Below are positions 47,842 through 56,777 of a stretch of 64,000 nt of DNA, one piece after another. The notes beneath the pieces are model-generated. The model was not told the DNA's origin. It worked only from the letters and a program-made list of their open reading frames with translations, and ran no database searches. The stretch is from positions 1 through 64,000 of the forward strand of contig NZ_JAHCDD010000002.1 in the NCBI RefSeq assembly GCF_018413525.1. Direction: 5' to 3'. Source of the stretch: Acidovorax sp. CCYZU-2555 (GTDB lineage Bacteria; Pseudomonadota; Gammaproteobacteria; Burkholderiales; Burkholderiaceae_C). The translations under genes and the position numbers were made by a program. The first letter of the stretch is position 1. Each line of letters starts with the position of its first letter.

Positions 47842-48743
47842 AGTTCTCGGTGTTCCAGCTTAGCCGCCGCGGCGGGCGTGAGAAGAACGAGGACCGTATG
47901 GGCTATTGCTACACGCGTGACGCCTGTCTGCTGGTGCTGGCCGACGGCATGGGCGGCCATGCCGACGGCGAAGTCGCGGCGCAGATCGCGCTGCAGCAGT
48001 TCTTCGCGCTGTTCGAGGCGCGCGCCACGCCGCTGATCCCCGATGTCCCGGCCTTTCTTTCCGACGCCTTGCTCCAGGCCCATCGCCATATCCTGGGCTA
48101 TGCGCAGGAGCGCGGCATGACCGACGCTCCGCGCACCACGCTGGTCGCGGCCCTGCTGCAGCAGGGGCAGGTGCACTGGATTCACTGCGGCGATTCGCGC
48201 CTTTATCTGGTGCACGGCGCCACGCTGCTGGCGCGCACGCGCGACCATTCCTACCGCGAAATCGCCCAACGTTCGAGCCCGCCGCAGGCCAGCAATGTCA
48301 ACCGCAACCTGCTGTTCACCTGCCTGGGATCGCCGTCGCTGCCGCTCTATGACCAGGCGGGGCCCAGCCGGCTGGCGCTGGGCGACCGCCTGCTGCTGTG
48401 CTCCGATGGCCTGTGGGATCCGATGAGCGAGGCCGAGCTGCTCGCGGGCCTGGCGCGCGATGCAGTATCCCTGTGCGTGCCACGGCTGGTGGACGCGGCG
48501 CTGCAACGTGCGGGCAGCAACAGCGACAATGTCACCGCGATCGCGCTGGAATGGGAAATGCCCGGGCCGCAAACCGCGCTCGATAGCATTTCGACCGAAG
48601 CGCTGGACGACGAGATGTTCCAGTCGACGCTGCAGCCCGAAGCGCTCGAAGCGCTGGAAGACGAGCTCAGCGATGCCGCCATCGAGCGCTCGATCGCCGA
48701 AATCAACGCCGCCATTCGCCGCCCCGGCGGGCCGCGGCGCTGA
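47838..48743 (+). CDS. PP2C-family serine/threonine phosphatase
   Basis: The 301-residue metal-dependent phosphatase has the family motifs REKNEDRMG, VLADGMGGHADGE, HCGDSRLYLV, LLLCSDGLWD and SDNVTAIAL, with metal-ligand aspartates intact. An acidic C-terminal tail of about 55 residues (TALDSISTEALDDEM onward) is additional to the catalytic domain and could be a docking or regulatory segment. The ATG at 47838 overlaps the kinase stop. The longer upstream open frame is the kinase gene read in another frame. It likely reverses the kinase. Confidence 0.93.
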   Translation: MKFSVFQLSRRGGREKNEDRMGYCYTRDACLLVLADGMGGHADGEVAAQIALQQFFALFEARATPLIPDVPAFLSDALLQAHRHILGYAQERGMTDAPRTTLVAALLQQGQVHWIHCGDSRLYLVHGATLLARTRDHSYREIAQRSSPPQASNVNRNLLFTCLGSPSLPLYDQAGPSRLALGDRLLLCSDGLWDPMSEAELLAGLARDAVSLCVPRLVDAALQRAGSNSDNVTAIALEWEMPGPQTALDSISTEALDDEMFQSTLQPEALEALEDELSDAAIERSIAEINAAIRRPGGPRR

Positions 48744-48794
48744 AAACCTTTTTGTCATTGCAGGCGCGCCCGGCGCGGCCCTGCCATTTGATCC

Positions 48795-49394
48795 ATGAAA
48801 ATTGTTCTAGCCTCCAACAACCGCGGCAAGCTCGCCGAGCTGCAAGCCATGTTCGCCCCGCTGGGCGTGGAACTCGTGTGCCAGGGTGACCTGTTCGAAG
48901 GCGAGGCGCCCGAGCCGCATTGCACTTTTGTCGAGAACGCGCTGAGCAAGGCGCGCTTCGCCGCCGAACGCACGGGCCTGCCCGCGATCGCCGACGACGC
49001 CGGCATGTGCGTCGATCACTTCGGCGGACTGCCGGGCGTCGATACCGCCTACTACTGCACCCAGTTCGGCTACGAGAAAAGCGATGCCAACAATGTGCGC
49101 GCGCTGCTCGAACAATTGCAGGGCGTGGAGAACCGGCGCGCGGCCATGGTCAGCACGCTGGTCGGCGTGCGCGGCGCGCGCGACCCCGAGCCGCTGATTG
49201 CGGTGGGCCGGGTGCAGGCGCTGATCGCACCCGAGCCGCGCGGCAGCAATGGCTTCGGCTTCGACCCGGTGCTGTTCCTGCCCGCGCTGGGCCTCACATT
49301 TGCCGAGATGGACCCGGCCATCAAGCATGCGCACAGCCACCGCGGCCTGGCGACGCAGCAGATGCTGGCGCTGGTGCGCGAGCGCTGGATGTGA
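48795..49394 (+). CDS. rdgB: XTP/dITP pyrophosphatase
   Basis: The 199-residue house-cleaning enzyme hydrolyses dITP and XTP to monophosphates, keeping deaminated purines out of DNA. It shows the N-terminal SNNRGKLAEL, the catalytic acidic stretch FVENALSKAR and AIADDAGMCVD, and the C-terminal SHRGLATQ. Length is typical. Start is the ATG at 48795, 51 bp after the PP2C gene. Its stop overlaps the hemW start (TGATG). Confidence 0.95.
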   Translation: MKIVLASNNRGKLAELQAMFAPLGVELVCQGDLFEGEAPEPHCTFVENALSKARFAAERTGLPAIADDAGMCVDHFGGLPGVDTAYYCTQFGYEKSDANNVRALLEQLQGVENRRAAMVSTLVGVRGARDPEPLIAVGRVQALIAPEPRGSNGFGFDPVLFLPALGLTFAEMDPAIKHAHSHRGLATQQMLALVRERWM

Positions 49395-50641
49395 TGATGA
49401 TTCCGATCGAATCCGTGGCCGCCGACAGCGGCCCGGCCGTGCAGCGCGACATTCAGCACTACATGCGTCCGGGCACGCTGCAGCTGGGCAGCCTGCCGCC
49501 GCTGTCGCTCTACATTCATCTGCCCTGGTGCCTCAAGAAGTGCCCGTATTGCGATTTCAACTCGCACGAGTGGCGCAATGGCGATGCCCAGACCGGGCTG
49601 CCTGAAACACGCTATGTCGACGCACTGATCGCTGATCTGGAAGCCGCGCTGCCGCTGATCTGGGGCCGCACGGTACACAGCATCTTCATGGGCGGGGGCA
49701 CGCCCAGCCTGTTTTCGCCCGCGGCCATAGACCGGCTGATCGCGGCCGTGCGCGCGCGCGTGCGCATGGAGCCCGACTGCGAAATCACGCTGGAGGCCAA
49801 CCCCGGAACCTTCGAGAAAGACCGTTTTCGCGCCTACCGCGCGGCCGGTGTGACGCGGCTGTCGATAGGCGTGCAGAGCTTCGACGACCGCTTCCTGCGC
49901 GCGCTGGGCCGCGTGCACGACGGCGACCAGGCACGCGCGGCCGTGGCCGAAGCCGCGGAATCGTTCGAGACGTTCAATCTCGACATCATGTATGCCTTGC
50001 CGGGCCAGACGCTGGAAGACCTCGATCGCGATCTGCAGACGGCGCTGTCGTTCAAGCCGCCGCACATCTCGATCTACCACCTGACCATCGAGCCCAACAC
50101 CTATTTCGCCAAGTTTCCGCCGGCCATTCCGGAAGACGACACGGCCTACGCGATGCTCGATCGCATCAGCGAAACGACGGCGCTGACGGGCATGCAGCGC
50201 TACGAAATTTCGGCCTATGCGCAGCCGGGCCATGCGTGCTTCCACAACACCAACTACTGGCAGTTTGGCGACTACCTGGGCATAGGCGCAGGCGCGCATA
50301 GCAAGCTGAGCTTCGCCCACCGCGTGGTGCGCCAGGTGCGGTTTCGCGATCCCGCGCGCTACATGGAGCAGGCGCTCGCCGGCCATGCGCTGTCCCAGGA
50401 CAACGAGGTCAAGCGTGCGGAGCTGCCGTTCGAATACATGCTCAACGCACTGCGTCTGCGCGAAGGCTTCACGCTGCAGCATTTCATGGAGCGCACGGGC
50501 CTGCCGCTGAGTTCCATCGCCAAGGGGCTGGAGACCGCCGAGCGCAAGGGCCTGATCACGCGCGCCGCGGGGCGGGTCACGCCCACGGAGTTGGGGTTTG
50601 ATTTCCTCAGCGATTTGCAGGAGTTGTTTTTGGCGGATTGA
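49394..50641 (+). CDS. hemW: HemW, radical SAM heme chaperone
   Basis: The 415-residue protein is the coproporphyrinogen-oxidase-like radical SAM family member now regarded as a heme chaperone. The Fe-S motif is CLKKCPYCDF (Cx3Cx2C). Further marks are MGGGTPSLF, RLSIGVQSFDDRFLRALGRVHD, and the HemW-type C-terminal domain (FEYMLNALRLREGF). The N-terminal 45 residues precede the usual start. ATG codons at 49394 and 49397 are both possible, the former overlapping the rdgB stop. The 3' side opens on repeat R3. Confidence 0.95.
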   Translation: MMIPIESVAADSGPAVQRDIQHYMRPGTLQLGSLPPLSLYIHLPWCLKKCPYCDFNSHEWRNGDAQTGLPETRYVDALIADLEAALPLIWGRTVHSIFMGGGTPSLFSPAAIDRLIAAVRARVRMEPDCEITLEANPGTFEKDRFRAYRAAGVTRLSIGVQSFDDRFLRALGRVHDGDQARAAVAEAAESFETFNLDIMYALPGQTLEDLDRDLQTALSFKPPHISIYHLTIEPNTYFAKFPPAIPEDDTAYAMLDRISETTALTGMQRYEISAYAQPGHACFHNTNYWQFGDYLGIGAGAHSKLSFAHRVVRQVRFRDPARYMEQALAGHALSQDNEVKRAELPFEYMLNALRLREGFTLQHFMERTGLPLSSIAKGLETAERKGLITRAAGRVTPTELGFDFLSDLQELFLAD

Positions 50642-50672
50642 GGAGCGCGCGCATTGGTCTCGGGTGGAGACG

Positions 50673-51015
50673 CCCTTCGACAAGCTCTCAAGAAACAGCT
50701 TCTTTTGTCAAATAAATCAATGACTTAGAAGGTGGTCGATTTTGGCAAACGGCGGCAGAAGAGTGACCCGTTCGTGGTGAGCCTCCCTAGCCGGGCGCGT
50801 CGCACCATGAACGGCCCGTCCTCATGCCTTGAGCGCAGGCCGTTCACCCTTCGACGCGGCCGGCGAGGCAGGCTCAGGGCGAACGGGGATTTTGAGGCCC
50901 GCTGTTTCTTTTTAACGCCTTGCGAGACCCCGTGTCGCTTACTCCGCTCAGGGCGAACGGCCATTCGTGCTGAGCAGGTGAACGAGGACTGTTCTGAACG
51001 GCCTGCCCTCAAGTC
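50673..51015. repeat. Composite palindromic intergenic repeat, copy R3 (both arms carry a 14-bp insert)
   Basis: The 382-bp convergent gap between hemW and the I78 lipoprotein gene contains no gene. It holds the same element as at 42014: the CAAGCTCTCAAGAAACAGC module, the AAATAAATCAATGACTTAGA stretch, a left arm (50769-50814) and a right arm (to 50886). Both arms are interrupted by 14 bp at the same palindrome position (50785-50798 and 50856-50869). The CCCGCTGTTTC module and degenerate half-sites continue to about 51015. Confidence 0.8.
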
Positions 51016-51023
51016 AGGAAAAT

Positions 51024-51353
51024 TTACCCGCAGCGCACGGCCAGAATGCGCCCCGTGGCATCGACTTCCAGATTCAGGCGCTCGGCGTTGAATTCCTTGG
51101 TCGTGATCTGCCCCGGATGCAGCACGCGGGCCATGGCCGCGCCCGAGCGCTGGCGCGCCTGTTCGAGGTTGGCCGAAGTGTTGGTGCGGCCGACGAAGCT
51201 TTGCGCGGGCTGGGCGTTGCAGATCTGCTTGGGCGCCGGTGGGGGCGCGGTGGTGGCGCCGCCGCTGCTCCAGGGAGTGCCCATGCTGCTGCAGCCTGCA
51301 AGCGAGGCCAGCGCGATGGCGGAAACGGAGAGAGCGGTGGTGCGCAGCGACAT
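51024..51353 (-). CDS. Peptidase inhibitor I78-family lipoprotein
   Basis: With the ATG at 51353 the product has 109 residues. The signal ends in the lipobox LAGC, so the mature protein is lipid-anchored. The mature part has the I78 pattern: a Cys after the Pro/Ala linker (ICNAQPAQSFVGRT), Arg-Gln-Arg-Ser-Gly, RVLHPGQ, the strand RLNLEVD and a C-terminal VRCG whose Cys may pair with the first. Family members such as AFLEI inhibit elastase-type proteases. A protective role against secreted proteases is a family-based inference. Upstream in-frame ATG at 51386 lacks support. Confidence 0.8.
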   Translation of the reverse strand: MSLRTTALSVSAIALASLAGCSSMGTPWSSGGATTAPPPAPKQICNAQPAQSFVGRTNTSANLEQARQRSGAAMARVLHPGQITTKEFNAERLNLEVDATGRILAVRCG

Positions 51354-51453
51354 GGAAATTCCTGACAAAGTGATACTTGTGAGCACCTTAGCCTAATCCT
51401 GAAGCAACGCACGTCACAGACCGTAAACAGGATGCGCGCCTACATCGAGCGGC

Positions 51454-52197
51454 CTAGCCCAGCAGATCCATCTCGATGTGTGCGTATTCGCTGAGAAAAC
51501 GCAGCTGTGCCCAGTGCACGATCTGGCCCTTGCGGTCGCAGGCCCAGCGCAGCGTCTGCAGTAGCGGAGTGCCCAGCGACACGCCCAGATGGGTCTGTAT
51601 CAATTCATCGGCCGGTGCAATGCTCAGGCGCTGGCGCGCCGTGGCCAGCGGGCGCGGGCCGCGCGTCAGGGCCTCGACGACAGACAGCTGCGGCAACTGC
51701 GGCGCGATGCGTTCGTAGAGGCTTTGCTCGACATACATCTGGCTCAGGCAGAACGGCTGGTCGCCGCAGCAATGCAGGCCCAGCAGGCGCTGATAGGCCG
51801 GGGCCAGTTCGCCTTGCACGCTGCTCAGGCCCGCGGGAATCACGGGCAGGCAGCTGGCCTGGCTCTCCAGCGTGCGATAGCCGGTGTTGCCGTGGAACAC
51901 CACCAGGTCTTTCCAGGTCGAAGGCAGCAGGAAAGAGGGCGGGCGCTGGGGCGCGGCCATCACCTGGGTGCCGCCACGCTTGCGGGTCTTGAGCAGGCCT
52001 TCGCTGACCAGGCTGCCCAGCGCCATGCGCACGGTGGTGCGCGAGGCGCTGTGCAGCGCCTCGAGCTGTTCCACGGTGGGGATGGAGCTGCCCACGGACC
52101 ACTGCCCGGTGACGATCTTGTTGCGAAACAAACCGGCTAGCTGGAGGTAGCGCTTTTCCTGGGGGGCGCGGAATCCTGCGGGTGTCTCGGCATGCAT
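51454..52197 (-). CDS. GntR-family regulator (HutC/UTRA subfamily)
   Basis: The 247-residue regulator has an N-terminal winged helix (YLQLAGLFRNKIVTGQW, then SIPTVEQLEALHSASRTTVRMALGSLVSEGLL) and a C-terminal UTRA ligand-binding domain (about residues 100-245). The cognate operon is not adjacent: the next gene downstream is an unrelated lipoprotein, and the divergent neighbour is a large EF-hand protein. It is therefore an orphan regulator or controls the divergent gene across the 240-bp gap. That gap has a small hairpin at 52252-52272 and otherwise no recognisable site. Confidence 0.9.
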   Translation of the reverse strand: MHAETPAGFRAPQEKRYLQLAGLFRNKIVTGQWSVGSSIPTVEQLEALHSASRTTVRMALGSLVSEGLLKTRKRGGTQVMAAPQRPPSFLLPSTWKDLVVFHGNTGYRTLESQASCLPVIPAGLSSVQGELAPAYQRLLGLHCCGDQPFCLSQMYVEQSLYERIAPQLPQLSVVEALTRGPRPLATARQRLSIAPADELIQTHLGVSLGTPLLQTLRWACDRKGQIVHWAQLRFLSEYAHIEMDLLG

Positions 52198-52437
52198 GGT
52201 GTGCGTCTTCTGTCAATATTGTGCCGATTCTGGTATTTAAATTGCAAAGCAAACCTAGGGGAAACCCAGGTTGCGAGAGGCTCACAAGAAGAAACATGTG
52301 TGTCCGCAGCGAACAGCGCTGGGAAATGGTCAATTTCCACGCAAACCGTCGATTTTTTGTAGGACTTTTACACTCGGCGGTTGGGCCTGGGATAGGGCAG
52401 TGGATGAGACGGGCCTGGCCCGCAAGCAGGGAGTTGG

Positions 52438-54663
52438 ATGCACAAGCACGCATGGCAGTTTTTCCGTGCCGGAGGGGTGGACCAGGTGGCCATCCGTACC
52501 GGAGAAGATATCGCTCGCATCGGCGAGCTGGACCAGACGCTGTGGGTGGCGCTGGCCTGCCCCACGCGCGGCATAGAGTTCGACAGCGCGACGCTGGACC
52601 TGATAGACCATGACAAGGACGGCCGCATACGCGCGCCCGAGCTGGTGGCGGCCTGCGAGTGGGCCGTGGCCCAGGTCAATGATCCCGATGTGCTGACCAG
52701 CGGCAGCGATGTGCTGCAGCTCGCGAGCCTGCGCACCGATACGGACGAGGGCGCGGCGCTGCGCGCCGAAGCCGAGCGCATCCTGCGCTGGGCCGAGCGC
52801 GAGGGGGAAGACGGCCTGACGCTGGCCGAAGTGCAAAAGCGCCTGGCGGCGCTCAATGCCATGCCATTCAACGGCGACGGCCTGCTCAATCCCAAGACGC
52901 TGTCGGAAGCGCCCGAGCTGATCGAACTGGTCGACCGCATCATGGCGCTGTATGGCAGCGCCGAAGGCGTGGATGGCCAGCCGGGCATGGCGCTGGCGGC
53001 GCTGGATGCTTTCTTTGCCGACGTGCGCGCCATCCAGGCCTGGCACGATCAGGCGCTGGACCACGCCTGCGTGCTGACGCAGCGCGAGCAGGCGATGGCC
53101 GCGGCCCAGGCGCTGAATGCGGTACAGGAAAAGATCGAGGATTTCTTCGCGCGCACGCGGCTCGCTGCGTTCGACGCCACGGCGCTGGTGCCGCTGAGCC
53201 CTAGCGTCGAGGGCTATGCCGCGCTGGGCCAGGACCTGCTCAGCAGCAGCAGCGAATCGATTGCCGCGCTGCCGCTCGCATCTGTCGTCGCGGGCGGCGA
53301 GTTGCCGCTGGCGCACAACCTCAACCCGGCGTGGAGCGAGGCCATGCAGGCGTTTCGCCTGCATGTGGTGCAGCCTTTGCTGGGCGCGGACCGGCAGTCG
53401 CTGAGCGCGGCGCAATGGCAGGCGCTGCAGGCCCAGCTCGCGCCCTGCCAGGCCTGGCTGGCCGCTTATCCCGGCTCGGTGCTGGGCGACATGTCGCCCG
53501 CCCAAGCCCAGGCGCTGCTCGAGGGCGGCGCGCAAGCGCGGCTGCAGGAACTGATCGCGCGCGATGAAGAGGAAAAACAGCACAACCAGCACGCGGTGCA
53601 GCTCGAAAAGCTGATCCGCTATCAGCGCGACCTGCTCAAGCTGCTGAACAACTTCGTCAACTTCGCCGACTTCTACCGCCGCGAAGGCGCGGCCTTCCAG
53701 GCCGGCACGCTGTACCTCGACGGCCGCAGCTGCGAGCTCACGGTGGACGTGACCGATGCCGCGGCACACGCCAAGCTGGCCGGGCTGGCCAAGGTCTACC
53801 TCGCGTACTGCGACTGCCGGCGCAATGGCGTCAAGCGCAGCATAGTCGCGGCCTTCACCGCGGGCGACGTCGATTTTCTGCTGGTCGGGCGCAACGGCCT
53901 GTTCTACGACCGCGAAGGCAAGGACTGGGACGCGACCATCAGCAAGATCATCGAGAACCCGACCAGCATCGGCCAGGCGTTTTCGGCGCCCTACAAGAAG
54001 TTTCTGCGCATGATCGAGGAGCAGGTGGCCAAGCGCGCCGCGGCGCAGGATTCTGGCGTCACGGCCGGGCTGTCGACCCAGGCGCAGGCGCTGGTCAATA
54101 CTCCCGCGACGGCGGCCGCGGCGCCCGTGCCCGGTTTGCGCAAGACCGATGTCGGCACGGTGGCGGCGATCGGCGTGGCGCTGGGCAGTTTGAGCGCCGT
54201 TGCCGTGGGAATTTTCGGCAAGTTCATCGAGCTGGGCCCGTGGATTCCTATCGCGCTGCTGGGAATGATCGTCGCGATTTCGGGGCCCAGCATGCTGATT
54301 GCCTGGCTCAAGCTGCGCCAGCGCAGCCTGGGGCCGATTCTCGACGCGAGCGGCTGGGCGATCAACGGCCGCATGAAGATCAATCTGCGCCTGGGCCGTT
54401 CGCTGTCGCAGACCGCCAAGGTGCCGGTGCAGGCGTCACGGCTGATGCATGACCCCTATGCCGATTCCAGCGCCTGGGTCTGGTGGGCCGGGGCCGGGCT
54501 GCTGGCGCTGGCCATCGGCGTGCTGGCCTGGCGACTGCAGTGGATAGAGCCTTTGCTGCCCGCGGCGTGGAAAGCGGCGCCCGCGGTCACGGTGCCGGCG
54601 GTCGCCGCGCCTGCGCCGGCCGCGCCCGCGCCCGTGCCCGTGCCCGGCACTCCTATCCCTTGA
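52438..54663 (+). CDS. Large EF-hand membrane protein of unknown function
   Basis: The 741-residue product is not recognised as any characterised enzyme. A canonical 12-residue EF-hand loop is visible at residues 57-68 (DHDKDGRIRAPE, ligands D57, D59, D61, E68), and a partial second loop (NGDGLLNP) lies near residue 145. A long Ala/Gln/Leu-rich helical middle follows (about 180-400), then a mixed domain (YRREGAAFQAGTLYLDG to FYDREGKDWDATI). Three hydrophobic segments lie near residues 575-605, 610-635 and 685-705, and the tail is pure Pro/Ala/Val. Most of the protein is probably cytoplasmic and anchored at the C-terminus. AGGGA precedes the ATG. The 3' end overlaps the radical SAM gene by 11 bp. 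Confidence 0.85.
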   Translation: MHKHAWQFFRAGGVDQVAIRTGEDIARIGELDQTLWVALACPTRGIEFDSATLDLIDHDKDGRIRAPELVAACEWAVAQVNDPDVLTSGSDVLQLASLRTDTDEGAALRAEAERILRWAEREGEDGLTLAEVQKRLAALNAMPFNGDGLLNPKTLSEAPELIELVDRIMALYGSAEGVDGQPGMALAALDAFFADVRAIQAWHDQALDHACVLTQREQAMAAAQALNAVQEKIEDFFARTRLAAFDATALVPLSPSVEGYAALGQDLLSSSSESIAALPLASVVAGGELPLAHNLNPAWSEAMQAFRLHVVQPLLGADRQSLSAAQWQALQAQLAPCQAWLAAYPGSVLGDMSPAQAQALLEGGAQARLQELIARDEEEKQHNQHAVQLEKLIRYQRDLLKLLNNFVNFADFYRREGAAFQAGTLYLDGRSCELTVDVTDAAAHAKLAGLAKVYLAYCDCRRNGVKRSIVAAFTAGDVDFLLVGRNGLFYDREGKDWDATISKIIENPTSIGQAFSAPYKKFLRMIEEQVAKRAAAQDSGVTAGLSTQAQALVNTPATAAAAPVPGLRKTDVGTVAAIGVALGSLSAVAVGIFGKFIELGPWIPIALLGMIVAISGPSMLIAWLKLRQRSLGPILDASGWAINGRMKINLRLGRSLSQTAKVPVQASRLMHDPYADSSAWVWWAGAGLLALAIGVLAWRLQWIEPLLPAAWKAAPAVTVPAVAAPAPAAPAPVPVPGTPIP

Positions 54664-56584
54664 CGCGCAACGCTTTTTCGATCTTGTTGCGCGGCACGGT
54701 GGTCTTGGGCACCTTGAACGGAAACCAGGTGCGCACGTCTTCCTCTACGCCAATGCCGTGCATGTAGTTGTAGATGGCTTTCTTCAGCACCGCTCCCAGC
54801 GCGTCGTGGTCCACGCCGCTGGGGTCGTGAAAGCCTATGTCGTTCTTGGCGAACTGCACGTCGGGCATGGGCGTGAGCGTGATGCCGTATTCCTCGGGGT
54901 TCAGGCCCACGGGCGAGTGCACGGTGCAGCTGAAGCGGTGAAAGAAGCCGCTCTGTATGCAGCCATGCTCGAACAGCTGGCGCACATATTCGAGCGCGTC
55001 TACGGTGTCCTGCACGGTCTGCGTCGGAAAGCCGTACATCAGATAGGCGTGGACCAGGATGCCGGCGTCGGAGAACGCCTTGGTGACGCGCGCCACCTGG
55101 TCGACCGACACGCCTTTCTTCATCAGCGCCAGCAGCCGGTCGGACGCGACTTCGAGCCCGCCTGAAACAGCAATGCAGCCGCTGTCGGCCAGCAGATTGC
55201 ACAGCTCGGGGCTGAACGTCTTCTCGAAGCGGATGTTGCCCCACCAGCTGATGTCGCTGCCGCGATCGAGCAGTTCCTGGGCCAGGGTCTTGAGCGCCTT
55301 GGGCGGCGCGGCTTCGTCGACGAAGTGAAAGCCGGTCTGGCCGGTTTCGGCGACGATGGCTTCGATGCGGTCGGCGAGCACGGCGGCGCTCGCGCCTTCA
55401 TAGCGGCCTATGTAGTCGAGGCTCACGTCACAGAAGCTGCACTTCTTCCAGTAGCAGCCATGGGCCACCGTGAGCTTGTTCCAGCGGCCGTCGCTCCACA
55501 GCCGGTGCATGGGGTTGAGCATGTCGAGCAGCGACAGGTAGTGGTGCAGCGGCAGGCCGTCCCAGGTGGGCGTGCCGACTTCGGCAAACGCCACGTCGGC
55601 TTCCATCATGTTGGTGTAGCGCACCACGCCTTCGGCATCGCGCTGGTAGGTGCGCACCAGGCGCGAGGCGCCGCGCTGGCCCTGCACATGCTCGAGCAGC
55701 GCCAGCAGCGGGCGCTCGCCGGCGTCGAGCGTGACGAAGTCGAAGTAGTCGAACACGCGCGGCTCGGTGAGTTCGCGCAGCTCGGTGTTGACGAAGCCGC
55801 CGCCGAGCACCAGCTTGGTTTGCGGCGCGCGCGCCTTGATGGTCTGGGCGATGCGGAAGGCCGCGTAGACCGAACCCGGAAACGGCACCGACAGCAGCAC
55901 CACGCTGGGCTGGTGGCGTTCGAGCATATCCAGCGTCAGCTGGTGCAGGGCTTCGTCGACCAGCGTCTGCGGCGCGGCCAGTGCCTGGGCCAGCGGCTCG
56001 AAGCTCGCCTGGCTGCCGGCCAGCGATTCGGCGTAGCGCACGAATTCGAAGCGCGCGTCGGCGGCGTCGCGCAGCACGTCGGCGACATCGTTGAGGTACA
56101 GCGTCGCGATGTGCTTGGCGCGGTCCTGCTGGCCCAGCGCACCGAACGCCCAGCCCAGGGGGTCGCCGCTGCCGTCGTCGATATAGCCTTCGAGCGCGTC
56201 GAAGCGCGGGCCTTCGGGCAGGTATTGGCGGCTCACGATGCGGTGCGACAAGGTGCTGTCGCGGCCCTGCAGGAAAGTGATCACGCGCGCTATCGTCGCG
56301 AGATAGCGGTCGCGCTGGCCCATGAACGACTGCACGGCCGGGCTGAACTTCCGATTGGGATTTTCCGCGTGCTGGGCTTCGATCAGATCGATGACCTGCT
56401 GCAGGCCGGCCGGCGACAGCAGGCGCAGCACCAGCGCCAGCGCCAGGTCTTCCTGCACCGCCGTCATGCCGCGCGAGCGCAGAAAGCCCGTGAGGTAGGC
56501 CGTCGACGGGTAAGGCGTGTTGAGCTGCGTCATCGGCGGGATGACGGAGAGGATGCGCAGCGGTGCGGGCGTTTCAGTGGGCAT
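54653..56584 (-). CDS. B12-binding domain radical SAM protein
   Basis: The 643-residue protein has an N-terminal extension (about 1-200) and a cobalamin-binding Rossmann-like domain (about 220-320, VVLLSVPFPGSVYAAFRIA and KLVLGGGFVN). The radical SAM core follows, with cysteines in HGCYWKKCSFCDVS, which is Cx4Cx2C rather than Cx3Cx2C. GGLEVASDRLLALMKKG and LMYGFPTQTVQDT match the radical SAM barrel. The class includes methyltransferases and ring-rearranging enzymes. The substrate is unknown and no biosynthetic partner is adjacent. The ATG at 56584 gives the start PTETPAPLRILSVIPP. Codons upstream of it look non-coding. Confidence 0.9.
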   Translation of the reverse strand: MPTETPAPLRILSVIPPMTQLNTPYPSTAYLTGFLRSRGMTAVQEDLALALVLRLLSPAGLQQVIDLIEAQHAENPNRKFSPAVQSFMGQRDRYLATIARVITFLQGRDSTLSHRIVSRQYLPEGPRFDALEGYIDDGSGDPLGWAFGALGQQDRAKHIATLYLNDVADVLRDAADARFEFVRYAESLAGSQASFEPLAQALAAPQTLVDEALHQLTLDMLERHQPSVVLLSVPFPGSVYAAFRIAQTIKARAPQTKLVLGGGFVNTELRELTEPRVFDYFDFVTLDAGERPLLALLEHVQGQRGASRLVRTYQRDAEGVVRYTNMMEADVAFAEVGTPTWDGLPLHHYLSLLDMLNPMHRLWSDGRWNKLTVAHGCYWKKCSFCDVSLDYIGRYEGASAAVLADRIEAIVAETGQTGFHFVDEAAPPKALKTLAQELLDRGSDISWWGNIRFEKTFSPELCNLLADSGCIAVSGGLEVASDRLLALMKKGVSVDQVARVTKAFSDAGILVHAYLMYGFPTQTVQDTVDALEYVRQLFEHGCIQSGFFHRFSCTVHSPVGLNPEEYGITLTPMPDVQFAKNDIGFHDPSGVDHDALGAVLKKAIYNYMHGIGVEEDVRTWFPFKVPKTTVPRNKIEKALRVKG

Positions 56585-56777
56585 GTGAGGCGGTCGGGCG
56601 GGGCGAGGGCGCGGAAGCGGGGGGCGCGAAAGGGGAAGCAAAGGGACGCAAGGTGCGCGGTCCCCGAGCCTGATCGTCCGGCGTCCACGCAACAGGGCCA
56701 GTCTCAGGCAAAGCCCCCAAGTATAAAAAGATTGCTTAAGACAGCGCAGGGTGAAGGTCGCTGCGCGCCTGGCGGCT

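Noticed and set aside
52252-52272. Small hairpin (AACCTAGGG / CCCAGGTT) upstream of the EF-hand gene considered as a terminator or GntR operator.
   Set aside because: It has no T tract, is imperfect, and does not resemble the usual HutC-type operator, so evidence is too weak to annotate.
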